Made by a program: the position numbers and the translations under genes. DNA of 5,561 nt from Planctomycetes bacterium RBG_16_41_13 (GTDB taxonomy: Bacteria > Planctomycetota > Brocadiia > Brocadiales > Brocadiaceae): contig MHYI01000228.1 in NCBI GenBank assembly GCA_001828295.1, positions 461 through 6,021 on the forward strand, in the 5' to 3' direction. Shown here one piece after another: positions 1 to 5,155 of this stretch. Numbering within the stretch: position 1 is the stretch's first letter; each line of letters starts with the position of its first letter. The notes under the pieces were generated by a model that was not told the origin of the DNA, did no database searches, and saw nothing but the letters and a program-made list of their open reading frames with translations.

Positions 1-730
1 CCTTCTGTTTTTTAATTAATTCATCCAGTTCTTTAGCGCTTAAAATATTTTGTTGCAGGAAAAATTCACCGAAAGGACGCTGAAGCATCCGCTGTCTTCC
101 CAGAAGGGCCAAATACTGAAAATGTGTTATAAAACCGTTCCGGCACGCGTATTCAGCGAATTTTTCACGATGGTTTCTTGTTGTTAAGATGTTTCGTATA
201 TCTTCAGTCGTTAAAATATTCCAATCTCTTGCAAGCTGCCCGATAAGCGGTCTTTGTTTCCTCTGCCAGAAAATAGCGGACAGCAAAGTCCTCCACGAAA
301 TAGCGCCTGAATAATACATATATTGACCAATAAGTAGTTTCCGCTTTGGAACGCTGCCTTTGTAAAAAAGTTCTGTAACATTGTTTTGTTTTTTAGAATG
401 TGCCGTATGTCTTGCAGTCTTTTGTATATCCTCCCTTTGTTTTGTTGTTTTGTCTCCGACTATAAGCACTTTCGCACTTTGGCTATTTATGAAAAGATTT
501 AGTCTTTCATACGCCAGCACTACCTCCTTAAAATGCTGTATCATATCGGTTTCTAATCTTCCCAGCGTCTTAGCCCTGTCCGGATGGGTTTCCAGCACCT
601 TCTTCCTGTAAACCATCTTGAGTTCGGAAGGCAACATGTTTTGCAGGAAACTGGTGATATTTACAATGTCAGGGCCAAATAACAAACGGCAATCATTGAG
701 AAGTTCCGTTCCGGATATAACATTTGGCAT
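1..730 (-). CDS. J-domain protein with tandem GspE/MshE-N-like repeats (3' end outside window)
   Basis: The frame is open from ATG at 730 to the left edge: 243 codons, no stop, so the C-terminus is missing. AGGGG at 736-740 lies five bases before the ATG and fixes the start. Residues about 12-80 resemble a DnaJ J domain: a helix II region (SELKMVYRKKVLE, 35-47), then H49-P50-D51, the tripeptide that stimulates Hsp70/DnaK ATPase, then a helix III-like stretch (60-80). Residues 81-130 are a polar linker. From about 132 there are four repeats of roughly 28 residues (about 132-161, 162-189, 190-219, 220-243), each with a G or A near its start, a turn such as ILTTED or ILSAKE, and an amphipathic helix; the last begins FGEFFLQQNILSAKELDEL. 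This resembles the GspE/MshE N-terminal (GSPII_E_N) fold, some members of which bind c-di-GMP. No signal peptide or membrane segment is visible, so it is probably cytosolic. An Hsp70 co-chaperone role is inferred from HPD; the role of the repeats is unknown. Confidence 0.85.
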   Translation of the reverse strand, partial: MPNVISGTELLNDCRLLFGPDIVNITSFLQNMLPSELKMVYRKKVLETHPDRAKTLGRLETDMIQHFKEVVLAYERLNLFINSQSAKVLIVGDKTTKQREDIQKTARHTAHSKKQNNVTELFYKGSVPKRKLLIGQYMYYSGAISWRTLLSAIFWQRKQRPLIGQLARDWNILTTEDIRNILTTRNHREKFAEYACRNGFITHFQYLALLGRQRMLQRPFGEFFLQQNILSAKELDELIKKQK

Positions 731-799
731 TATTTCCCCTTTATTATGTTATCACTGCTTGGTATACAGGAAATAAAAAACATACAGGATTTTGTCGTT

Positions 800-828
800 A
801 CAATAAAAGAATTTTTTTGCCTTGTCAA
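800..828 (-). promoter_or_regulatory. Sigma-70-type promoter for the J-domain gene
   Basis: On the minus strand a perfect -35 box TTGACA (828-823) is followed after 17 bases by TATTGT (805-800), which matches four of six bases of the -10 consensus. Transcription would begin near 793, giving a leader of about 60 bases before the ATG at 730. The -35 box lies inside a 9-base palindrome, CTTGACAAG (821-829), which could be an operator half or chance. The promoter sits between the transposase-like remnant and the J-domain gene, so the J-domain gene need not depend on read-through. Confidence 0.55.
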
Positions 829-864
829 GCCATAAAACATTTTACTTCATATAGCCAGATACTA

Positions 865-1398
865 TTAAATTGTAGGAACGCGTGCATCTCTACTTTTTGG
901 TTGCGGCCTTGCTGCGCTATGCATTATGCCTTTGGGCGTCTGACAATTATTCCAGAGGTTCAGAAGGGAAAGATATGCCTCGTATCCCTTTATCTTACGG
1001 TCATTTTTCCCATTCCCCTTCCTATTTTGTGGCAGAAATGGTTGCCCCTCGGCTTCTAACCGGTTAAGTATTCTATACAGTGTAGGTAGCGAGATGATAA
1101 TGTTCTCCTCCTTCAGCAAGTCCTGTATCTCTTTTTTACTGTTTACAGGATGTGTTTCGAGTAATACTTTTATCCTGTCTGTTGTTTCTCTGGATATCGA
1201 TAATGACCTTTTCTGCTTTGGCCTGCGGGATTTTTTTTCGTCCTCAAGGGAAGAGTGGTCGCCCGGACGATAACGCTTCTTCCACCGGTAAAATGTATCG
1301 GGAGAAATACCGAAATACCTGCACGTTTTTCTCGCATTTCTCCCGCATTTTTCGTAATACTCAAACCATGCATATCTTTTTTGGGCTTCTTCTGACAT
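865..1398 (-). CDS. Helix-turn-helix fragment of an IS481-like transposase, catalytic domain missing
   Basis: From ATG at 1398 this encodes 177 residues. The frame is open back to a GTG at 1488, but those 30 extra residues look unlike the family, while MSEEAQKRYAWFEYYEKCG resembles the usual start of this transposase group. Residues about 18-43 form a first helix-turn-helix (NARKTCRYFGISPDTFYRW). A basic linker follows (RRPKQKR, 58-64), and residues about 70-112 form a second winged-helix-like unit (KKEIQDLLKEENI, then LPTLYRILNRLEAEG). Full transposases of this kind are typically 300-400 residues and continue into an rve/DDE integrase core. Here no DDE-like motif appears and resemblance fades after about residue 140 (KIKGYEA). 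It is most likely a decayed insertion sequence; a retained DNA-binding protein is possible. No clear Shine-Dalgarno precedes 1398. Confidence 0.6.
   Translation of the reverse strand: MSEEAQKRYAWFEYYEKCGRNARKTCRYFGISPDTFYRWKKRYRPGDHSSLEDEKKSRRPKQKRSLSISRETTDRIKVLLETHPVNSKKEIQDLLKEENIIISLPTLYRILNRLEAEGQPFLPQNRKGNGKNDRKIKGYEAYLSLLNLWNNCQTPKGIMHSAARPQPKSRDARVPTI
872..893. repeat. Imperfect 22-base palindrome
   Basis: The segment begins GTAG and ends CTAC. Folding it on itself gives pairs at eight of eleven positions, plus one G-T wobble and two mismatches, around a CG-rich centre. It overlaps the last codons of the truncated transposase-like frame. It resembles a worn copy of the short GTAG...CTAC palindromes scattered in many bacterial genomes, or it may mark the junction where the transposase gene was cut. 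A single copy in the window cannot decide. Confidence 0.3.
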
Positions 1399-1502
1399 TG
1401 CTATACTTTTTCTATAACCACTGTTATCCCCGCTCTGACAAAACATTTGACTATACCGGAGTTTATAATATATTGATTTAATGCACACAAAGAGAAAATA
1501 AT

Positions 1503-1531
1503 TTGACTTATTTCTTCAAATATACTAGATT
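1503..1531 (+). promoter_or_regulatory. Candidate promoter for the FAD oxidoreductase gene
   Basis: TTGACT (1503-1508, five of six consensus) is followed after 17 bases by TAGATT (1526-1531, four of six). Transcription would start near 1538, giving a leader of about 75 bases to ATG 1613. The region is very AT-rich, so chance matches are common. Confidence 0.35.
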
Positions 1532-1552
1532 AATCCCCTAATTTCCTGTCAA
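1524..1552 (-). promoter_or_regulatory. Candidate divergent promoter toward the transposase-like fragment
   Basis: On the minus strand a perfect TTGACA (1552-1547) is followed after 17 bases by TCTAGT (1529-1524, four of six). It points toward the helix-turn-helix frame starting at 1398. Its -10 box overlaps that of the plus-strand candidate, so the two could exclude each other if both are real. Confidence 0.3.
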
Positions 1553-1612
1553 ATAAATACTTATTTACTTCCTGTACCGTTAATACCGAATAGCATTTTG
1601 CCGGCATTGTCT

Positions 1613-3010
1613 ATGAAATCCTGTACTGCCAGTAAATCAGAAATAACGAACCTGCTTGCCCCATTAAGAAAATGTTTAGGGGAAAAAAACGTCCTAATTG
1701 CCCTTGAAGACCGGATATGCTATGCATACGACGGCTCAAAACAAAAATACCTTCCCGATATTGTTGTGCGGCCGCAGACGACGCAACACGTTGTGGAAGC
1801 GGTGCGGCTCGCAAATGAACATGAAATTCCGGTCTATCCGCGCGGAGCCGGCTCAGGTCTTACCGGCGGTGCGGTTCCTGTCTTTGGCGGCATGGTATTA
1901 GACTTTGCCCAAATGAACCGTATCCTGGAAATCGTTCCGGAAGACCTTGTTGCCACCGTAGAACCTGGCGTTGTTACACAAACATTACAAACAGAAGCCG
2001 CCAAATATAATCTTTTTTATCCCCCTGACCCAGCAAGCGCAGCATTCTCTACTATCGGGGGCAATGTAGCGGAATGCGCTGGCGGGATCACCGGTTTAAA
2101 ATACGGCGTAACAAGGGATTACATCCTTGCACTGGAAGTGGTTCTTGCCGACGGAAGTGTTATTAATACCGGACGCAAAACGCTTAAGAGTGTTACCGGA
2201 TATGATCTCACCCGGCTCCTTGTTGGTTCTGAAGGTACGCTTGGTATTTTTACCAGAATCACGGTAAAACTGATTCCATTGCCGGAAAAAATTGAAACAC
2301 TTCTCGTTTTTTTTCCGACGCCAAAAGACGCCGTGGAATCAGCAAACACCATTATCTCTCACAATATTCTGCCCCGCGCACTTGAATTCATTGACAAATC
2401 AAGCATCGATTGCATAAAAGGATACCGGCAGGAAATCGAATTGCCGGAAGATGCAAACGCAATCCTTATCATAGATATTGACGGGGAAGAAAAAAGCGTT
2501 CAAAAAGGAATTGCACGGGTAAAAACGTTTGTTTCAGAACACTGCGCAATTAAGGTTATCGCCGCAAGCGATGCGAAAGAGCGCAATGACCTCTGGGAGG
2601 TTCGGCGCATTCTTTCGCCCGCTCTTTATAAAATCGCACCGTATAAAATCAATGAGGACATTTGTGTTCCCCGAAGCCGGATATTAGAAATACTTCACGC
2701 TATTAACGATATGAACTCCCGTTACCCTCGCCTGAAGGCTGCAAATTTCGGACATATCGGAGATGGCAATATCCATGTAAATGTAATGTATGAGGAAGAA
2801 GGGGACCGTCCGTTTGCGGAAAAAATGATCGATGAAATTATCCGCAGCACTATCAGGTTAGGTGGTACCATTTCCGGAGAACACGGCATTGGAAATGTAA
2901 AATCAAAATTCCTGCCGCTTGAAATAGCGCCGCAGGAATTGCAGATCATGAAAGATATCAAACGTTTGTTTGACCCAAAAGGAATATTAAATCCGGGCAA
3001 ATTTTTTTAA
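1613..3010 (+). CDS. glcD: FAD-binding oxidoreductase, GlcD / D-lactate dehydrogenase family
   Basis: From ATG 1613 the protein has 465 residues, a normal length for glycolate oxidase subunit GlcD and related D-2-hydroxyacid dehydrogenases, which oxidise a 2-hydroxyacid to the 2-oxoacid using FAD. The N-terminal half is a PCMH-type FAD-binding domain: PRGAGSGLTGGAVP (76-89), DPASAAFSTIGGN (119-131), YGVTRDY (144-150) and GYDLTRLLVGSEGTLGIFT (196-214). The C-terminal half is the FAD-oxidase C domain with the His-rich metal/substrate motif NFGHIGDGNIHVNV (358-371), GGTISGEHGIG (417-427) and the family ending DPKGILNPGKFF (454-465). An in-frame TTG at 1598 would add five residues; neither start has a visible Shine-Dalgarno, and ATG is preferred. 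No signal peptide or membrane helix is seen. The usual partners GlcE and GlcF are not adjacent. Glycolate, D-lactate or another 2-hydroxyacid could be the substrate; the symbol names the family, not a proven substrate. Confidence 0.9.
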   Translation: MKSCTASKSEITNLLAPLRKCLGEKNVLIALEDRICYAYDGSKQKYLPDIVVRPQTTQHVVEAVRLANEHEIPVYPRGAGSGLTGGAVPVFGGMVLDFAQMNRILEIVPEDLVATVEPGVVTQTLQTEAAKYNLFYPPDPASAAFSTIGGNVAECAGGITGLKYGVTRDYILALEVVLADGSVINTGRKTLKSVTGYDLTRLLVGSEGTLGIFTRITVKLIPLPEKIETLLVFFPTPKDAVESANTIISHNILPRALEFIDKSSIDCIKGYRQEIELPEDANAILIIDIDGEEKSVQKGIARVKTFVSEHCAIKVIAASDAKERNDLWEVRRILSPALYKIAPYKINEDICVPRSRILEILHAINDMNSRYPRLKAANFGHIGDGNIHVNVMYEEEGDRPFAEKMIDEIIRSTIRLGGTISGEHGIGNVKSKFLPLEIAPQELQIMKDIKRLFDPKGILNPGKFF

Positions 3011-3084
3011 TAATTACACTATGCGGCAAACATCGCTATTATTGGAATTTTTCAAAAAACCAAAGTGTTACAATAATTGTAAAA

Positions 3085-3105
3085 TCCGAAATCCGAAACA
3101 AATTC
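3085..3105. repeat. Heptamer array, TCCGAAA type
   Basis: TCCGAAA occurs twice back to back (3085-3091, 3092-3098), followed by CAAATTC (3099-3105). A looser 7-base rhythm may continue to about 3133 (units ending in AAA such as TTTGAAA at 3120 and TGCTAAA at 3127). It lies 74 bases past the FAD oxidoreductase stop. Confidence 0.5.
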
Positions 3106-3164
3106 TAATGACAAAATGATTTGAAATGCTAAATAATTGCATCTTTCGTATTTTAAAAGTAATA

Positions 3165-3254
3165 TTCAATTTTCAATGCTCAATGTTCAATGTAAAAGAA
3201 CAAAGGCAAATGAGCAACAATTTGAGAATTGAACATTGAGCATTGAATATTGAA
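3165..3254. repeat. Heptamer array arranged as a long inverted repeat (hairpin)
   Basis: The left arm 3165-3191 and right arm 3228-3254 are each 27 bases and complementary at 26 of 27 positions, with a 36-base loop (3192-3227). Each arm is itself a tandem of nearly four heptamers: TTCAATG or CTCAATG variants on the left, their complements (such as CATTGAG) on the right. A short T-rich run follows the right arm (from 3257), so the hairpin might stop transcripts from the upstream gene, but the stem is AT-rich and the loop long. A mobile or amplified repeat is an equal possibility. Confidence 0.8.
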
Positions 3255-3301
3255 CATTTTTCTTATTGTGTAACATGAGCTGCACTGTTTTGAAAATTAA
3301 T

Positions 3302-3336
3302 ATTCAATTTTCGTGTTTCGTGCTTCGTATTTTTTG
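3302..3336. repeat. Heptamer array, TTTCGTG type
   Basis: Five 7-base units in register: ATTCAAT (3302), TTTCGTG (3309), TTTCGTG (3316), then CTTCGTA (3323) and a T-rich unit (3330-3336). The first unit matches the core of the preceding inverted-repeat array, linking the two. It sits just upstream of the aminotransferase leader. Confidence 0.5.
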
Positions 3337-3426
3337 TCTCATGCTTGTTTAGAGTTCCGGCTATGCCACCTTCGGGTTTAGCAGGGTCTTACGTCTTTAT
3401 ATATGTTTTCGTTTTTTGTTCAGGAA

Positions 3427-3432
3427 AAGGAG
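3427..3432 (+). promoter_or_regulatory. Ribosome binding site deciding the aminotransferase start
   Basis: AAGGAG at 3427-3432 is a strong Shine-Dalgarno match. It is followed by TC and nine T residues (3435-3443), leaving 11 bases before ATG 3444, slightly longer than usual. It supports 3444 over the upstream in-frame TTG at 3345, whose extension would run through the repeat-rich leader. Confidence 0.75.
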
Positions 3433-3443
3433 TCTTTTTTTTT

Positions 3444-4619
3444 ATGGTATTATCGAGAGTTGCGAGAGAGATACAAGCATCAGCCACCCTTGCCATTACC
3501 GCCAAGGCAAAACAATTAGCCGCTGAAGGCAAGGACGTAATTGGTTTTGGCGCCGGAGAACCGGATTTTGACACGCCGGAAAATATTAAAAATGCGGCTA
3601 TAAAAGCGATTAAAAACGGCTTTACCAAATATACCCCTACTTCCGGCGTGCCAAAATTAAAAGAGGCAATCTGTGAAAAACTTTTTAACGACAACCATCT
3701 GAAATACACCCCTTCACAAATCCTTGTTTCAGCAGGGGCTAAACAATCTATTTGCAATATAGCGCTCGTTCTGTGCGATGCCGGAGATGAAGCAATCATA
3801 CCCTCCCCTTATTGGGTCAGTTATCCGGAAATGGTGACGTTGGCAGGGGCAAAGCCCGTTTTCCTGGAAACGACCGACAAAGATAGTTTTAAGATTACGA
3901 AGGAATCCCTGGCTAAGGTTATTACGCCCAAAGCAAAACTGCTTTTTTTGAACAGCCCTTCCAACCCTACCGGCATGGTCTATACAGAAGAGGAATTGCG
4001 GGAAATAGTGATGTTTGCCGTTGAAAAGGGATTATATGTAATTTCCGATGAAATCTATGAAAAAATTCTCTATGACGGCGCAGCGCATTTCAGCCCGGCG
4101 GCGATTAATGATGACTGCTATAATAAAGTTATAACGGTAAATGGGTTTTCAAAAGTCTATTCAATGACCGGCTGGCGTCTGGGCTATGCCGCGGGACCTG
4201 AAAAAATAATTAAAGCGGCAACCAATATTCAGGATCATACCACTTCGGGTGCAAATTCCATTACCCAGCTTGCAGGACTTGAGGCCCTTCGGGGCAGTCA
4301 GGAGCCGGTAACCGTCATGGTGAAAGAATTTGACCGGCGCAGGAAATACATCGTAGAAAGGCTTAACACCATAAAAGGTATTTCCTGCTTGTTGCCGAAA
4401 GGGGCTTTTTATGCCTTCCCCAATGTATCCCGTCTTTGTGAAAACCTCTCCTTAAAAGGTTCTTTTGATCTCGTTTCTCTCCTGCTCGAAAAGGCACACA
4501 TTGCGTTTGTTCCCGGCGCCCCTTTCGGCGCTGATGCGCACATAAGGATTTCATACGCAACGTCGATGGAGAATATTGAAAAAGGGATGGACAGGTTTGA
4601 GAAATTCCTAAATACCTAA
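3444..4619 (+). CDS. aspB: Class I PLP-dependent aminotransferase, aspartate aminotransferase (AspB) type
   Basis: The 391-residue product has the normal length of bacterial subgroup I-beta/gamma-like aspartate aminotransferases, cytosolic enzymes that move an amino group between aspartate and 2-oxoglutarate (or related pairs) using pyridoxal phosphate. Visible signatures in order: GFGAGEPDFDTP (34-45) at the substrate-binding N-terminus, YTPTSGVPKLKEAI (63-76), PYWVSYPEM (122-130), NSPSNPTG (170-177) with N174, SDEIYEKILYDG (201-212) with D202 and Y205 that contact the cofactor, and NGFSKVYSMTGWRLGY (233-248) with K237 as the Schiff-base lysine and R245 near the phosphate. HIRISYA (376-382) holds R378, which binds the substrate carboxylate. 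All key residues are present, so it should be active. No partner gene is adjacent. Related enzymes also use tyrosine, phenylalanine, prephenate or alanine, so the substrate is not settled; the symbol indicates the family. Confidence 0.92.
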   Translation: MVLSRVAREIQASATLAITAKAKQLAAEGKDVIGFGAGEPDFDTPENIKNAAIKAIKNGFTKYTPTSGVPKLKEAICEKLFNDNHLKYTPSQILVSAGAKQSICNIALVLCDAGDEAIIPSPYWVSYPEMVTLAGAKPVFLETTDKDSFKITKESLAKVITPKAKLLFLNSPSNPTGMVYTEEELREIVMFAVEKGLYVISDEIYEKILYDGAAHFSPAAINDDCYNKVITVNGFSKVYSMTGWRLGYAAGPEKIIKAATNIQDHTTSGANSITQLAGLEALRGSQEPVTVMVKEFDRRRKYIVERLNTIKGISCLLPKGAFYAFPNVSRLCENLSLKGSFDLVSLLLEKAHIAFVPGAPFGADAHIRISYATSMENIEKGMDRFEKFLNT

Positions 4620-4652
4620 GCTGGGATAGCCAGAACCAAACACAGAAGAATG

Positions 4653-4708
4653 TACGATTTACGAGGTACAAAGTACGATTTAAATCTAAAATAGTACATG
4701 GTACTCGG
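4653..4708. repeat. Heptamer array, TACGATT type, after the aminotransferase gene
   Basis: Eight consecutive 7-base units fill 4653-4708. Six begin with TAC, and TACGATT is exact at 4653-4659 and 4674-4680; units at 4681 and 4688 are degenerate. The phase is unbroken. It lies 33 bases after the aminotransferase stop. The rest of this spacer (4709-4894) is AT-rich; I see no gene or terminator in it. Confidence 0.6.
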
Positions 4709-4894
4709 AGTTCACCATTAAATATTTTGCCAAAAATGCAAAGAAATTCAGAACCCAGGAAGTGCCTTTTTTATCAAAAAGTATCTAAGTTTGTGAATTA
4801 ATGAGAGATAGGTATGGATAAAGAGAAGGCATTGTCATTGATGGGTGGAAAATGATATGATCCCTGCTTTTCAGAGAAAAAGGGGTAGTCAAGA

Positions 4895-5110
4895 ATGCTA
4901 CAGTTAGTATTACCCCTATTTTCCCCTGACTGCAAACGGATAAATAATCAGGTAGGTTTTGAGAAAATAGGTAGCAGGATATATTATTTTCACGGAAGGC
5001 TTCCTGTGTTTAGTCATGAGGAAGACGATCTGGAATCATTTAGGTTTATCACCAGTCAATTAGTAATTGGCGGTAATGTGAAGCAACAACAAAAACAGGC
5101 AAGAAATTAA
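4895..5110 (+). pseudogene. N-terminal fragment of a transposase-like helix-turn-helix protein
   Basis: The 71-residue frame begins MLQLVLPLFSPDCKRINNQV and continues with YYFHGRLPVFSHEEDD (27-42) and ESFRFITSQLVIGGNVKQ (47-64). This resembles, from memory, the start of a transposase-like family common in planctomycetes and their neighbours, in which a helix-turn-helix and a long catalytic part follow. Here the similarity stops near residue 64; the tail is glutamine-rich and ends at a TAA. The next 45 bases run straight to the stop codon of the convergent iron-sulfur gene, so the remainder is deleted, not merely frameshifted. GGGG (4881-4884) lies 10 bases before the ATG and may be a relic Shine-Dalgarno. 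It is unlike the other transposase remnant in this window. Probably non-functional. Confidence 0.55.
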
Positions 5111-5155
5111 ATATCAATTTAAACCAAGAGGTGATACTGACCTCCTGCCCCCTAC

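Larger units (their letters stand above)
3011..3443. other. Gene-free spacer with heptamer arrays and an aminotransferase leader
   Basis: This 433-base AT-rich stretch has no convincing gene on either strand. It holds three short arrays with 7-base periodicity, including a long inverted repeat, each listed separately. The last part (about 3344-3443) is the leader of the aminotransferase gene. It includes a small GC-richer patch that could fold as a hairpin closed by TTCG (3360-3382). A frame open from TTG 3345 into the aminotransferase would encode an unlikely hydrophobic extension and is not accepted. No good promoter or classical terminator was found; the inverted repeat is the only strong stem. 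Confidence 0.6.

Noticed and set aside
381..611. Plus-strand 76-residue Cys/Phe/Ser-rich frame
   Set aside because: Lies wholly antisense to the J-domain gene, whose frame has a clear HPD motif and repeat structure.
724..1481. Plus-strand open frames opposite the J-domain promoter region and the helix-turn-helix fragment
   Set aside because: Compositionally odd translations without recognisable motifs; they are antisense shadows of the minus-strand coding sequence or of the spacer.
1399..1488. Start of the helix-turn-helix fragment at GTG 1488
   Set aside because: The added 30 residues do not resemble transposase N-termini, while MSEEAQKRY at 1398 does.
3085..3336. CRISPR array
   Set aside because: The repeats are 7-base tandems without unique spacers of regular length, and no cas genes are present.
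3345..3443. In-frame N-terminal extension of the aminotransferase from TTG 3345
   Set aside because: The 33 extra residues are hydrophobic and Phe-rich, begin beside a repeat array, lack a ribosome binding site and are absent from the family; AAGGAG at 3427 supports ATG 3444.
4621..4633. CTGG/CCAG hairpin just after the aminotransferase stop
   Set aside because: A four-base stem with no T run; too weak for a terminator.
4766..4781. CTTTTT/AAAAAG hairpin in the spacer before the second transposase fragment
   Set aside because: Nearly all A-T pairs, expected by chance in DNA this AT-rich.
4814..4855. Thirteen-codon frame beginning ATGGATAAAG
   Set aside because: Too short, no ribosome binding site, no recognisable peptide.
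5128..5144. Stem GAGGT/ACCTC with 7-base loop as a terminator between the convergent genes
   Set aside because: Only five base pairs and no proper T run on either strand.
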